From NCBI RefSeq assembly GCF_024834075.1, contig NZ_JANUXR010000010.1, positions 60,922 through 124,921 of the forward strand: a stretch of 64,000 nt of DNA, in the 5' to 3' direction. Below are positions 1-9,606 of this stretch, in pieces; the stretch's first letter is position 1, and each line of letters starts with the position of its first letter. Source of the stretch: Corynebacterium sp. HS2168-gen11 (GTDB lineage Bacteria > Actinomycetota > Actinomycetes > Mycobacteriales > Mycobacteriaceae). Below the pieces are notes generated by a model. It saw nothing but the letters and a program-made list of their open reading frames with translations, was not told where the DNA came from and did no database searches. Both the position numbers and the translations under genes were made by a program.

Positions 1-2
1 GT

Positions 3-752
3 TGCCAGCAGGATAGTCCTGCACAACAAGCCGGTCTACACGTTGGCGATCGCATTCTCGCAGCGGATGATCAACACCTTGAATCATTTGCCGATCTTGT
101 CATGTATGTGCGTGAACGCCCTGACACACCAATCGCGTTTCGCATTGAACGCCAAGGTGAACAACGTCAGGTGGTCGTGACTCCGCATCGAACCCAATTG
201 CAAACACCTGAAGGTACGGCAACCACTATCGGTACGATCGGCGTCACCAGCGCACAGATAGAGTTCTTCCGGAGTTATAATCCGCTCGAAGCAGTTGGAG
301 CGACTGCTCAATTTAGCAGTGCCTTAGTGCAAGACACTGCACGCGGTTTAGCAGCATTCCCTGCAAAACTTCCAGGTGTGGTAGCAAGTATCATCGGTGG
401 CGAACGCGACACTGAAAGCCCAATTAGTGTTGTTGGCGCAACGCATGTCGGTGGACAACTTGTTGAACGCTCCATGTGGCCGATGTTCTTCCTCATGCTT
501 GCGAGTTTGAACTTCTTCCTCGCATTTTTCAACGTATTACCAGTCCTGCCACTCGATGGCGGGCACATTACCGTTGTGCTCTATGAATATGTGCGCGATA
601 AATTCCGTAAGCTGCGAGGACTTGCACCAGCAGGACCTGTGAATTACGAAAAGCTGATGCCGGTAACGGTAGCTGCAGTAGCACTGCTCATGGGCGTTGG
701 TGTATTGGTTATTTTGGCAGACCTGGTGAATCCAATTCGCATGTTCGGCTAA
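3..752 (+). CDS. rseP: RseP/Rip1-type site-2 metalloprotease (C-terminal part)
   Basis: Membrane zinc protease that cuts anti-sigma factors and other membrane proteins within the bilayer (regulated intramembrane proteolysis). Only the C-terminal part lies in the window; the frame is open from base 3. It begins inside a PDZ domain (AGLHVGDRILAADD) and ends with the S2P C-terminal half: a membrane segment followed by NVLPVLPLDGGH, where LDGGH supplies a zinc ligand of the second conserved motif, and a last hydrophobic segment before the stop. The HExxH motif must lie upstream of the window. In corynebacteria this gene usually lies next to dxr and ispG; here an ABC exporter pair separates it from ispG. 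Family assignment is secure. Confidence 0.93.
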   Translation, partial: CQQDSPAQQAGLHVGDRILAADDQHLESFADLVMYVRERPDTPIAFRIERQGEQRQVVVTPHRTQLQTPEGTATTIGTIGVTSAQIEFFRSYNPLEAVGATAQFSSALVQDTARGLAAFPAKLPGVVASIIGGERDTESPISVVGATHVGGQLVERSMWPMFFLMLASLNFFLAFFNVLPVLPLDGGHITVVLYEYVRDKFRKLRGLAPAGPVNYEKLMPVTVAAVALLMGVGVLVILADLVNPIRMFG

Positions 753-1188
753 ATATTTGTACGTGTGTACCGTATGACAGTAACCGTAGCGTTCTTCTCT
801 GCAACGTTACCGTTACTGCCATCACGTATGCGCAGTGAAGTAGCCATGATGCACGCCTAAGATGCAGCAAATTCTTACTACTGCGAACCTACGGTACATT
901 GCTTGGAATACAGCGTTTCGTCTCTGCAGCTACAGTGCGCTGCGCAGCGACTATTGTATAATTTGCGTTGATGTTCAATAAGAAAGTGCGTCTCGTAGGT
1001 GCTCTGCTGTTGTAAGAGCTTGCCGACGAAGCAGTCTCTCGCCGATGCTGCAGTCGCTTACCAACGAGGCGCAAAAGGACCCCTCATGCGCACCTGTTGT
1101 ACGCGCTCACAATCACTCTCAACAGCACGAACATCTCATAAAACTACATGCTCAAACACCGTTTTGCGTCTGAAAAGGAGCTTGAACG
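753..1188 (+). other. Intergenic region before the ABC exporter; possible broken lipoprotein ORF
   Basis: A consensus -10 hexamer TATAAT lies at 957-962. Eight bases later, at 971, an ATG opens a 14-codon ORF (MFNKKVRLVGALLL) ending in TAA at 1013-1015; it looks like the start of a signal peptide. In the -1 frame, the following bases encode VRAC and then about 50 further residues with no stop until near 1170. This could be a lipoprotein gene broken by one base, or just a short leader ORF in the 5' UTR of the exporter operon. Nothing else is recognisable in this stretch. Confidence 0.35.
778..818 (+). terminator. Hairpin after rseP
   Basis: Two 16-nt arms at 778-793 and 803-818 form a stem (CAGTAAC with GTTACTG outermost, CGTT with AACG innermost) with a C-C mismatch and a G-T pair. 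It lies 26 nt after the rseP stop. There is no T-tract, so termination is inferred from position and structure only. Confidence 0.45.
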
Positions 1189-1986
1189 ATGATCAACGAC
1201 GCGACTACCCCTGCGTTTGAAGTCCGCGGCCTGTGTAAAAAATTCGGCAGTTTTATCGCTGTGAATCACCTTGATCTCAGCGTGCCACGCGGCTCACTTT
1301 TTGGCATTGTGGGTCCAAATGGTGCAGGTAAAACCACCATGCTGAATATGGCAACCGGACTGATGCGCCCTGATGCAGGTGAGGCATTTATCGCTGGACA
1401 TAATATCTGGACTGATCCAATACCTGCCAAGGCTGCAATGGGATTGCTTGCCGACGGTTTACCGGTATTTGATCGCCTGACTGGCCAAGAATATCTGGAA
1501 TATATTGGTGCTCTGTATAGCCTTGATCCAGCAGAAACCAGGACACGAGCAGCTGAATTATTAGCCACACTGGAATTAGATGAAGCACACGATCGTCGTA
1601 TAGCTGACTACTCAGCAGGTATGACAAAGAAGATTTTATTAGCTGGTGCATTGCTGCATAATCCAGAAGTCCTGATTCTCGATGAACCACTTGAAGCAGT
1701 TGATCCCGTTTCAAGCCGGATTATTCAACAAATTCTGCGCAATTACGCAGCACGTGGCGGCACCGTCGTATTAAGTTCGCATGTCATGGAACTGGTGGAA
1801 AACCTGTGCGACCATGTGGCTATTATTCATCAAGGTGCTGTGTGCGTAACCGGTGCCGTTGCGCAGCTGCGTGGCGAAGGCTCACTCACTGATCTGTTTG
1901 TGCGTGCAGTTGGCGGCCACGATCTTGATACACAAGCCTTGGAATGGTTGCAGAAAGAAAACTCCAACGATGGAAAGGCATCATAA
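1189..1986 (+). CDS. ABC exporter ATP-binding subunit
   Basis: Nucleotide-binding subunit (265 aa) of an ABC-2 type exporter. Visible motifs: Walker A GPNGAGKTT near residues 44-52, an ABC signature YSAGMTKK near 142, a Walker B with catalytic glutamate in VLILDEPLEAVDP, and an H-loop SSHV. The signature departs from LSGGQ, as is common in this class. The start ATG at 1189 has an AAAGGAG-like ribosome binding site just upstream. The stop codon abuts the ATG of the permease gene, so the two are translated as a pair. Substrate is unknown. I do not recall this pair between rseP and ispG in C. glutamicum, so it may be an insertion in this lineage. Confidence 0.9.
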   Translation: MINDATTPAFEVRGLCKKFGSFIAVNHLDLSVPRGSLFGIVGPNGAGKTTMLNMATGLMRPDAGEAFIAGHNIWTDPIPAKAAMGLLADGLPVFDRLTGQEYLEYIGALYSLDPAETRTRAAELLATLELDEAHDRRIADYSAGMTKKILLAGALLHNPEVLILDEPLEAVDPVSSRIIQQILRNYAARGGTVVLSSHVMELVENLCDHVAIIHQGAVCVTGAVAQLRGEGSLTDLFVRAVGGHDLDTQALEWLQKENSNDGKAS

Positions 1987-3615
1987 ATGCCACGCACGAA
2001 CACTTTGCGCCATCAGGGGCTGACCAAACTTTTAGTCACACTGCAACTGAAACTACTCTGGCGCTCATTGCGCTCGAATACTTCCGCAATGGTCATGGCT
2101 GGCATTCTCTTGTTCTATGGCAGCATTGGCATTGCGTTTTTCCTCTTTTCGTTTAGCACTGAATTCCTCAATGGTGAGCATCAAGCGCTGCCAGGCATTA
2201 TTGCATTTGGCATACTTATTTATTTGATTGCCGCTGTGATGTACCCAGCCGGTGAAACCCAAATTACTCCCGAGGCTTTATCGCCATATCCAATTTCAGT
2301 GCGCGAATTGGCACCTCGATTAATGCTGCTTCAACTGCTACAAGTTCGCAGTGTCCTGGTGATTATCAGCACGACCGCAACACTTGTGCTCACCATAGTC
2401 TTGAGCATTTCACAAGGCTTATTTTCTTGGCCGTTGCTCATTGGGGCGATTGTGATTATGATCGCCAGCGCTTTTTTGACTTTAGGATTAGGTGAAGTCT
2501 TAGTTGGAAGTTTGACTAGCACAAGTACCGCCTCAACGGTCAAAGATAAGCGCAGCTATCTCTCAATCGGTGCAATGCTGCTGTTATTCGTGTTGTATTT
2601 GAAAGTTGTGGCAGATCCGCAATCTTCGTTTTTATCTTTTAGCAAGATTGGCGCGATTTTGCAGTGGACACCACTTGGAGCACCCGGGCTTAGCATTGTG
2701 GGAATCCTCAACGGGCAGTATGGACACGCTGCTTATGGAACTATCCTCACACTTGCCACCGTTTGCGCCATCGTGATCGTGTTCTATTGGAATACCGCAC
2801 GTCATCTCATTGCCCCGCTTGCAGTTGAAACCACGCGAAGCACCCATACCAGTGGCGCCAAGCAGCGCAAATTGCTACTCCCAGGATTACCCGCCACCCC
2901 AGGTAGTGCAATTTTCTCACGATCGCTGCGCAATATCTTGCACGATTCCAGGCAAAACACGCAGCTGTTCATGCTAGGTGCGATGAGTATGGTGTTTTTC
3001 TACTTCGGGTTCAGCCAATCTGCAGCCTTTGGATTCAGTGGCGTGTTTGTGTTGGTCTATGTCACTGCAACACTGGCCATGAACGACTATGGCTACGATG
3101 GCCCTGCAAACTGGATCCATTTAACCAGTAGCGTCCCAGCACGAGTTTTAGTGCCAGCTCGTCATTTCGCATCCGTGGTGATTCCGTATACCTATGCCTG
3201 CATCTATCTTCTGGCAACGGTTGCGTTATTTGAACCAAAGGTCGCAATCATGGTCATTGGCCATGGCATTGCTGCATGCCTTGTTGGTGGAAGCATTGGG
3301 TTGTTGCTCAGCACGTATAATCCGTTCCCAACGGCGACTCCTGGTACAAATCCATTTCATGACCGCTCGGGTGCATCAGGATCTGCATTGTTCAATGCCC
3401 TCATTTTGTTATTTGCTATTTGGCCACCGCTAATTCCTGGTATCGCTCTTGGAATCTATGCGATCATCACCGGAAAAACCGTGTTCATTGCTGTGTCAAT
3501 TATAGTTTCGTTGATCATTGTGCTGGCTTTCTACGCATTTGCAATGAAACTTGCGATTCGTCGAGTAGAAGGGCACTATCCAGAGATCTTCGCCAAGGTG
3601 CGAACGTTTATTTAA
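1987..3615 (+). CDS. ABC-2 type exporter permease
   Basis: Integral membrane subunit (542 aa) with about twelve hydrophobic segments, for example near residues 38-55, 70-90, 120-165 and 195-210, and several in the last 150 residues. It has no recognisable soluble domain. The ATG directly follows the stop of the ATPase gene with no spacer, so the two products almost certainly form one transporter. The length fits the large single-chain permeases of actinobacterial ABC-2 exporters. Substrate and physiological role cannot be read from the sequence. A hairpin at 3627-3679 closes the transcription unit. Confidence 0.85.
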   Translation: MPRTNTLRHQGLTKLLVTLQLKLLWRSLRSNTSAMVMAGILLFYGSIGIAFFLFSFSTEFLNGEHQALPGIIAFGILIYLIAAVMYPAGETQITPEALSPYPISVRELAPRLMLLQLLQVRSVLVIISTTATLVLTIVLSISQGLFSWPLLIGAIVIMIASAFLTLGLGEVLVGSLTSTSTASTVKDKRSYLSIGAMLLLFVLYLKVVADPQSSFLSFSKIGAILQWTPLGAPGLSIVGILNGQYGHAAYGTILTLATVCAIVIVFYWNTARHLIAPLAVETTRSTHTSGAKQRKLLLPGLPATPGSAIFSRSLRNILHDSRQNTQLFMLGAMSMVFFYFGFSQSAAFGFSGVFVLVYVTATLAMNDYGYDGPANWIHLTSSVPARVLVPARHFASVVIPYTYACIYLLATVALFEPKVAIMVIGHGIAACLVGGSIGLLLSTYNPFPTATPGTNPFHDRSGASGSALFNALILLFAIWPPLIPGIALGIYAIITGKTVFIAVSIIVSLIIVLAFYAFAMKLAIRRVEGHYPEIFAKVRTFI

Positions 3616-3626
3616 CAGCAGTGTTT

Positions 3627-3679
3627 TGTTGGTGAGTTGGAGAATTTAGGTTCACCTAGCGATCTTCGACTCACCAACA
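3627..3679 (+). terminator. Hairpin after ABC permease
   Basis: Perfect 11-bp stem TGTTGGTGAGT (3627-3637) with ACTCACCAACA (3669-3679), starting 11 nt after the permease stop. The loop is long (31 nt) and there is no T-tract. Confidence 0.5.
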
Positions 3680-3807
3680 GTGGTACTATCGTGGCATACA
3701 AGTGATCATGCACCTGTTCCAACCCCTGTTCAATGGCGCTTGCTTGACGACGACCATCTGATCAGCATCTCGTTGGTATTTACATTTGTTCAAGGAGTTT
3801 TTGTTTC

Positions 3808-4971
3808 GTGTCTACCCCAATTGGTCTTGGCCTTCCAGAAGCACCGCTACCACTTTTAGCTCCGCGTCGGAAAACACGTCAGTTAAAAGTCGGAAACGTT
3901 GGCGTAGGTTCAGATCATCCGATTTCTGTGCAATCGATGACCACGACAAAAACCCATGATGTCAATGCCACCTTGCAGCAAATCGCACAATTAACCGCGA
4001 GTGGTTGTGACATTGTTCGTGTGGCATGTCCGAAAACGATTGATGCAGAAGCACTGCCACTTATTGCGAAGAAATCACCAATTCCAGTGATTGCTGATAT
4101 TCACTTCCAGCCAAAGTACATTTTCGCAGCTATTGATGCAGGCTGTGCTGCGGTGCGTGTGAATCCTGGCAATATTAAGGAATTTGATGGTCGCGTCAAA
4201 GAAGTTGCGCACGCTGCTCGCGATGCTGGTATTCCAATTCGTATTGGAGTAAACGCTGGCTCGCTGGATAAACGTCTGTTGGAAAAATACGGCAAAGCCA
4301 CGCCAGAAGCACTGGTGGAATCTGCTTTGTGGGAAGCATCGCTCTTTGAAGATCATGGCTTTGGCGATATTAAGATTTCTGTCAAGCATAATGACCCTGT
4401 AATTATGGTTGAGGCTTACCGCCAACTTGCTGCACAGTGCGATTATCCATTGCACCTCGGTGTTACTGAGGCAGGTCCTGCGTTCCAAGGCACGATTAAA
4501 TCAGCAGTGGCTTTTGGTGCGTTGCTCTCTGAAGGCATTGGCGATACTATTCGCGTTTCTCTATCAGCAGATCCGAAAGAAGAGATCAAGGTTGGCGACC
4601 AGATCTTGCAATCGTTGAACCTGCGTGAACGTGGCTTGGAAATCGTATCGTGCCCATCATGTGGTCGTGCGCAAGTTGATGTGTATACCTTGGCAGAAGA
4701 AGTCACTGCGGCATTAGAAGGTATGAATCTTCCATTGCGCGTAGCCGTGATGGGTTGTGTGGTCAATGGTCCTGGTGAAGCACGCGATGCTGATCTTGGT
4801 GTGGCTTCAGGTAACGGTAAAGGCCAGATCTTTGTGAAAGGTGAAGTCATTAAGACTGTGCCAGAATCACAAATTGTGGAAACCTTAATTGAAGAAGCCA
4901 TGAAGATTGCCGAAGCTGAAGGCCTGGAAATCAAAGAAGGCGCAACCGCGAAGGTTTCGATTACCAAATAG
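3808..4971 (+). CDS. ispG: 4-hydroxy-3-methylbut-2-enyl diphosphate synthase
   Basis: Iron-sulfur enzyme (387 aa) of the MEP pathway. It reductively opens the ring of methylerythritol cyclodiphosphate to give HMBPP, the precursor of all isoprenoids in these bacteria. The N-terminal TIM-barrel part ([17 protein letters not shown] near residue 30) is followed by a C-terminal cluster domain with CPSCGR and [10 protein letters not shown], which carry the three cysteines of the [4Fe-4S] cluster. The GTG start at 3808 lies 10 nt after an AAGGAG ribosome binding site. The flanking genes (rseP upstream, a PBP gene and map downstream) match the corynebacterial order. Secure. Confidence 0.97.
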   Translation: MSTPIGLGLPEAPLPLLAPRRKTRQLKVGNVGVGSDHPISVQSMTTTKTHDVNATLQQIAQLTASGCDIVRVACPKTIDAEALPLIAKKSPIPVIADIHFQPKYIFAAIDAGCAAVRVNPGNIKEFDGRVKEVAHAARDAGIPIRIGVNAGSLDKRLLEKYGKATPEALVESALWEASLFEDHGFGDIKISVKHNDPVIMVEAYRQLAAQCDYPLHLGVTEAGPAFQGTIKSAVAFGALLSEGIGDTIRVSLSADPKEEIKVGDQILQSLNLRERGLEIVSCPSCGRAQVDVYTLAEEVTAALEGMNLPLRVAVMGCVVNGPGEARDADLGVASGNGKGQIFVKGEVIKTVPESQIVETLIEEAMKIAEAEGLEIKEGATAKVSITK

Positions 4972-5001
4972 CGGTAGTGCTTTGCACCCCTGATGTTCGC
5001 T

Positions 5002-5036
5002 AACCGTGCCTGCACCCGTCAGCGTCAGGCACGGTT
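5002..5036 (+). terminator. Terminator hairpin after ispG
   Basis: Perfect 11-bp stem AACCGTGCCTG (5002-5012) with CAGGCACGGTT (5026-5036), 30 nt after the ispG stop. Confidence 0.65.
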
Positions 5037-5117
5037 GGGTAGCAAGGAGCGTCGATAAGCAGGTCTCGTCGGTGTGGTAACCCTCCAATACGGTGAGGAA
5101 GTGATACTGTTTGCCAC

Positions 5118-6944
5118 ATGAAGCGAGCAGTCCTGCGTAACGGCGCTATGGTGTTGGCCATGGTTTGTGCAGTGCCAAGCATTACTGGCTGTACTCCCAA
5201 ACCAGTCTCGGCAGAACCAGAAGTCGAACTGTTTTTAACAGATTTGGTCAACCATGAATTTGATGCCGCCGCTGCGCGCACTGACCAAGCCGATACTGTT
5301 GCGCAAGTTTTAGAACAAACCTGGAATGGACTCCAGGCAGAAGGCTTGACTGCTGAAATCCTCGATATTCAAGCGCGTAATACGATTGCTACGGCCACCT
5401 ATAAACTGAATTGGGATCTGCCAAAAGATCGCGAATTAAGTTACGAAGCCAAAATGACATTGAATAAAATCAATGATGCATGGTCGATTCGGTGGCAGCC
5501 GACTGCTTTGCACCCAAAATTAGGTGCGAATCAACATTTGGAACTGCGTGCTGTGCAAGCGCAGCGCGCAAGTGTGATTTCTTCCGATGGTGCAGAAATT
5601 TTAGTACCGGGCGTTGTTGATCGATTACTGGTCGATGTCACGCAAATTGGTGATCCGAATAGTCTTGCCTTTGCTATTGTAGGCGCGCTTGAACAAGCTA
5701 AACGCATTGATGAATCCGTGCGGTTGCTTAATCCACACGAGCTTGCCGAGCAACTCCGACAAGCTCGCGGCGTATACTCTGTGACCACGGTGAATAAGTT
5801 GCCAGGTGCGAAAGTGCGTGAGCTGTTAGCTGGAAAACCTGGCGTGATCTTCAACGAAGAAGGCGCGATGGTCAGTAAAGATCCAGGTTTTGCGCCCGAT
5901 ATCGTCTCCCGTGTGGCAACTGTTGTCAACGAACGGCTTGATGGTGATAATGGTTGGCGAGTTGCTGCAGTCACACACGACGGAGCGCTTATCGACGACG
6001 TTGAGTATCACGAACCGTTCGTGGCCCCAGCTGTTCGCATTAGTTTGGATCATAAGGTTCAGCAAGCAGCTGAAGAAGCCGTGAATCTGCGTCCGGAAAT
6101 GCAGGCTGTGATGGTGGCATTGCGCGTCTCGACTGGTGAAATCCTTGCAGTGGCTCAGACTGATGAAGCGGACAAACATGGTGATCTGGCAATGTCTGGT
6201 TTATACCCGCCAGGCTCAACCTTTAAGATCATCACGGCAGCAGCTGGTATTCAAGATCGTGGCTTAACTGCAGATTCGATTGTGCCATGTCCTGGCACGA
6301 TGAATATTTTTGGTCGAATGGTGACGAACTACAATACGTTCGCACTAGGTGACGTCCCACTGGAACGCGCATTTGCGCGTTCCTGTAATACCACCTTCGC
6401 AGATATTTCTACCCAATTAGATGCAGGACAGCTGCAAGCAATAGGTGAGAAATTTGGGTTAGGAATTGACTACGAAATTCCAGGTATTTCTTCAGTCACT
6501 GGTCAAATTCCGACGGGAGAAACTGCGTTAGAAAAAACTGAAGCAGGGTATGGCCAGGGCCTTACGTTGGTGAGTCCGTTTGGACTAGCACTGGTATCTG
6601 CTACGGCGGCACGAGGATCAACACCAGTGCCAAGTTTGCTGAGTGGATTTGATACCAAAGTGAGTAAAACAGTCCCGCCACCTGCACCGGAAACGATTGA
6701 ACAACTGCGTCGTTTAATGTCTGCGGTGACCGAGCCAGGTGGTACCGCAGGTGGGATAACTGCTGGTGGTAAGATTTTTGCCAAAACTGGTGAAGCTGAA
6801 ATCAACGGTGGCTCGCATGCCTGGTTTACTGGGTATCGCGATGATATTGCTTTTGCCACGTTGATCGTTTTAGGCGGCGGTTCGGAATCGGCTGTGGCAT
6901 TAACCAATCATTTCTTTGTGCGGTACGACGAGCTCAATCAGTAA
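5118..6944 (+). CDS. Lipoprotein class B penicillin-binding protein
   Basis: Peptidoglycan DD-transpeptidase (608 aa) anchored outside the membrane as a lipoprotein, like mycobacterial PBP-lipo (Rv2864c). The signal peptide ends in a lipobox (SITGC, Cys about residue 25). An NTF2-like MecA_N domain follows (about 35-145), then a dimerisation domain, then the transpeptidase. Catalytic motifs are complete: PPGSTFKI (SxxK), SCNTTF (SxN) and FAKTGEAE (KTG). The ATG at 5118 begins a good signal peptide. One copy of the window's repeated word GCTTATCGACG lies inside the gene at 5987-5997. The next gene starts 55 nt downstream. Confidence 0.93.
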   Translation: MKRAVLRNGAMVLAMVCAVPSITGCTPKPVSAEPEVELFLTDLVNHEFDAAAARTDQADTVAQVLEQTWNGLQAEGLTAEILDIQARNTIATATYKLNWDLPKDRELSYEAKMTLNKINDAWSIRWQPTALHPKLGANQHLELRAVQAQRASVISSDGAEILVPGVVDRLLVDVTQIGDPNSLAFAIVGALEQAKRIDESVRLLNPHELAEQLRQARGVYSVTTVNKLPGAKVRELLAGKPGVIFNEEGAMVSKDPGFAPDIVSRVATVVNERLDGDNGWRVAAVTHDGALIDDVEYHEPFVAPAVRISLDHKVQQAAEEAVNLRPEMQAVMVALRVSTGEILAVAQTDEADKHGDLAMSGLYPPGSTFKIITAAAGIQDRGLTADSIVPCPGTMNIFGRMVTNYNTFALGDVPLERAFARSCNTTFADISTQLDAGQLQAIGEKFGLGIDYEIPGISSVTGQIPTGETALEKTEAGYGQGLTLVSPFGLALVSATAARGSTPVPSLLSGFDTKVSKTVPPPAPETIEQLRRLMSAVTEPGGTAGGITAGGKIFAKTGEAEINGGSHAWFTGYRDDIAFATLIVLGGGSESAVALTNHFFVRYDELNQ

Positions 6945-6999
6945 TGCCAGTCGCACCTGCATGTGTTGCAGGTATCATTTTCTTCATTTCTTCAGTACC

Positions 7000-7887
7000 A
7001 TGACTGCTATGTCTGTACGTAGTCCTTTGGTTCCAGGTAAACAAACTCCGATTCGAACTGTGCCAGCGCACATTCAACGACCAGAGTATGCCTGGAAGAA
7101 AACAGTCCAAGAAAATATTGGTGAGCCATTTGTGCAAACGCCAGAAGTGATTGAAGCTATGCGGGAAACATCAAAAATTGCCGCAAATGCTCTCATGGAA
7201 GCCGGTCGGGCAGTTGCACCTGGAGTGACCACCGATGAGCTTGATCGTATTGCTCATGAATATATGCTGGATCATGGCGCGTACCCTTCCACTTTGGGCT
7301 ATCGTGGATTCCCGAAGTCGTGCTGTACTTCGCTCAATGAAATTATCTGCCACGGCATCCCAGACTCCACTGTGATCCAAGATGGCGATATCGTCAATAT
7401 TGACGTCACTGCCTTTAAACATGGTGTGCATGGCGATACCAACGCCACCTTCTTTGCCGGTGATGTCGCAGAAGAACATCGTTTGCTCGTCGAGCGCACG
7501 AAAGAGGCCACCATGCGCGGAATTCGTGCGGCAAAACCAGGCCGTGAAGTCAATGTGATTGGTCGTGTAATTGAATCCTACGCGAAGCGCTTTGGTTATA
7601 ATGTGGTGCGCGATTTCACCGGTCATGGGGTTGGCCCAACCTTCCATAACGGTTTAGTGGTGTTGCACTTTGATTCTGATCTGTATACCACCGTATTAGA
7701 ACCTGGCATGACCTTAACGATTGAGCCGATGATTAATCTTGGCACTATTGACTATGAAATTTGGGATGACGGCTGGACCGTACAAACCAAAGATCGTGGT
7801 TGGACTGCACAATTCGAGCACACCATTGTGATTACCGAAGACGGCAATGAAATTTTGACCATGCCTGATCAAGAGTATCTGTCATAA
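7000..7887 (+). CDS. map: Methionine aminopeptidase type I
   Basis: Removes the initiator methionine from nascent proteins. The product (295 aa) has the N-terminal extension usual for actinobacterial MapB ([17 protein letters not shown]) before the pita-bread fold. All five metal ligands are visible: the two aspartates in [10 protein letters not shown] and HGDTNATF, the histidine in [10 protein letters not shown], and the glutamates in TIEPM and FEHT. The ATG at 7000 is preferred over the longer reading from 6916 because the extra residues overlap the PBP end and do not resemble the family; ATG at 7009 is an alternative. There is no clear ribosome binding site; a TATCAT -10 at 6973-6978 would give a short leader. 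Confidence 0.94.
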   Translation: MTAMSVRSPLVPGKQTPIRTVPAHIQRPEYAWKKTVQENIGEPFVQTPEVIEAMRETSKIAANALMEAGRAVAPGVTTDELDRIAHEYMLDHGAYPSTLGYRGFPKSCCTSLNEIICHGIPDSTVIQDGDIVNIDVTAFKHGVHGDTNATFFAGDVAEEHRLLVERTKEATMRGIRAAKPGREVNVIGRVIESYAKRFGYNVVRDFTGHGVGPTFHNGLVVLHFDSDLYTTVLEPGMTLTIEPMINLGTIDYEIWDDGWTVQTKDRGWTAQFEHTIVITEDGNEILTMPDQEYLS

Positions 7888-7905
7888 TCTCGTCCAAAGA
7901 TTCAT

Positions 7906-7953
7906 AACTCGTGATGCTTAGCACTGGGAACGTGCGAGCCGTCACGAGTTTTT
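7906..7953 (+). terminator. Terminator after map
   Basis: 9-bp stem AACTCGTGA (7906-7914) with TCACGAGTT (7942-7950), followed by TTT. Confidence 0.6.
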
Positions 7954-8002
7954 GGCATAACGCCCTGATGAGCACAGAGTATTGCTGTCAATAGACACCA
8001 AA

Positions 8003-8038
8003 CGCCAAGATCGCTGGTATGAACCAGCGATCTTGGCG
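8003..8038. terminator. Perfect 16-bp hairpin between convergent map and mtr
   Basis: CGCCAAGATCGCTGGT (8003-8018) pairs perfectly with 8023-8038 around a 4-nt loop. It lies between the convergent map and mtr ends and probably stops transcription from both sides, serving mtr on the minus strand. Confidence 0.7.
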
Positions 8039-8077
8039 TGAAGAGCTATGAGCTAATTAGCAGCTGACAGTGCGGGC

Positions 8078-9463
8078 TTAAGAGAAGTCCAAACCGAGTA
8101 ACGCATTTTCAAGCAACTCAGGTAATGCTGGGTGAATCCAATACTGAGTGCGCACTGCCTCGCGAACATCAATGTCATAGGCCATGAAGGTAATGAGTGT
8201 CTGCATCAAGGTGGTAGCTTGCGGGCCAATGATATGTGCACCGAGCAATTTACCGGTTGCTTTATCCGCAATGAGCTTTGCAAAGTGGTCAGTATCGACC
8301 ATTGCCCAACCATAGGCTACGTCGCCATATTGTTGTACTTTCACGGTAATATCGAAGCCTTGCTGGCGAGCTTGTTCTTCAGTCAGGCCTACTGTCGCAA
8401 TTTGTGGATGCGTGAAAATACCAGCTGGGACATGCTTATGCGGAAACGCAATCAGATCATCTGGGTGCAAGAGGTTGTGGCTAATGGCACGTGCTTCTGC
8501 ATTTGCCACATGCTTGAGCTGGTATGGGGAGGAGATATCACCGAGGGCAAACACACCATCAGCAGTGGTCCGGCCAAATTCATCCACGACTACGCGACCA
8601 TTTCGCATTTCAACACCACCAGCTGCAAGATTCAACTGATCACCATTTGGCACACGACCAGTTGCTACCAATACAATTTCAGCATCAATGGTTTGACCAT
8701 TCGACAGTACTGCATGGACTCCGTGCTCATCTTGGGTTAAGGAAGTAACAGTTTGACCAAGATAGGTATGCATTTTCTTGCTGGTGAGATCGGTAATGCG
8801 ATCGGAAATATCAGCATCGAGTTGGCGTAAGAGCTTCGCAGAACGATTGACCAAATGTACATCCACACCTAATGCCTGGAATACATGGCTAAACTCCAAG
8901 GCAATAAAGCCGCCGCCGAGAACCAACATCGATTTTGGTAAAGCTGGCAACCGCATAATGGTTTCATTGGTGTGGTACTGCACACCTGATTCCACAACGT
9001 AATCCGGAATCATTGGTCGAGCACCAGCTGCTAAGACGATCTGATCAGCAGAGATAATGACTTCTTCATCACCATTGCCAGTGCGAATAAGCTTCTCGCC
9101 AATGAAGGTGGCATGCTGGTCATACACATCGATATTTGGGGTTTCTGGCCCGCGTCGATAAGCTGCGCCAGACTCGGCAATCGGATCGATGAGATTGTCA
9201 AAGACACGGCTGACAATACTTTGCCAATCGACATGGTCAACAGTGGCGTGAATGCCTAGTTTCTTCGCATTTCGAATATTCTCAGCTGTTTCTGCAGCGT
9301 AGACGAACATCTTGGTTGGAATGCAGCCCACATTTAAGCAGGTGCCACCGAATTTTGCCTTTTCAATAATGGCAATGGACTTGTCAGCATAGTCAGCAGT
9401 TGGAATGGAATTACCGGATCCGCCACCAATGATAATGATGTCGTAATGCTTCTGGGAGGTCAT
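8078..9463 (-). CDS. mtr: Mycothione reductase
   Basis: NADPH-dependent flavoprotein (461 aa) that reduces mycothiol disulfide back to mycothiol, the main thiol of actinobacteria. It belongs to the glutathione-reductase fold. It shows the FAD-binding GGGSGNSI, the redox-active pair in GGTCLNVGCIPTK, the NAD(P)-binding LGGGFIALEF, the FAD motif FALGDISS, and the C-terminal dimer-face HP pair in WIHPALPELLENALL. The start ATG has an AAGGA ribosome binding site. A SigH-like promoter lies upstream at 9549-9574. The gene next to mqo in this order is typical of corynebacteria. Dihydrolipoamide dehydrogenase is the nearest alternative, but the sequence and location favour mycothione reductase. Confidence 0.93.
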   Translation of the reverse strand: MTSQKHYDIIIIGGGSGNSIPTADYADKSIAIIEKAKFGGTCLNVGCIPTKMFVYAAETAENIRNAKKLGIHATVDHVDWQSIVSRVFDNLIDPIAESGAAYRRGPETPNIDVYDQHATFIGEKLIRTGNGDEEVIISADQIVLAAGARPMIPDYVVESGVQYHTNETIMRLPALPKSMLVLGGGFIALEFSHVFQALGVDVHLVNRSAKLLRQLDADISDRITDLTSKKMHTYLGQTVTSLTQDEHGVHAVLSNGQTIDAEIVLVATGRVPNGDQLNLAAGGVEMRNGRVVVDEFGRTTADGVFALGDISSPYQLKHVANAEARAISHNLLHPDDLIAFPHKHVPAGIFTHPQIATVGLTEEQARQQGFDITVKVQQYGDVAYGWAMVDTDHFAKLIADKATGKLLGAHIIGPQATTLMQTLITFMAYDIDVREAVRTQYWIHPALPELLENALLGLDFS

Positions 9464-9548
9464 AACTGTGTCCTTACTCGTTTCGATTCTATAAAATAAT
9501 GCTGTTATAGGTTTCGGCTTCCATAGGGGAGGAAGTGTTACTTTCTAC

Positions 9549-9574
9549 AACAGCAAATGGTGGGACTTTATTCC
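9549..9574 (-). promoter_or_regulatory. SigH-type promoter of mtr
   Basis: On the minus strand GGAATA (9574-9569) and GTT (9551-9549) are separated by 17 nt. This resembles the GGAA...GTT promoters used by the disulfide-stress sigma factor SigH of corynebacteria and mycobacteria. As I recall, mycothiol-recycling genes belong to that regulon, which fits. The assignment is by motif only. Confidence 0.55.
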
Positions 9575-9606
9575 TGAAAGTGCCTAGAGTAGGTAGACAA
9601 CAACTT

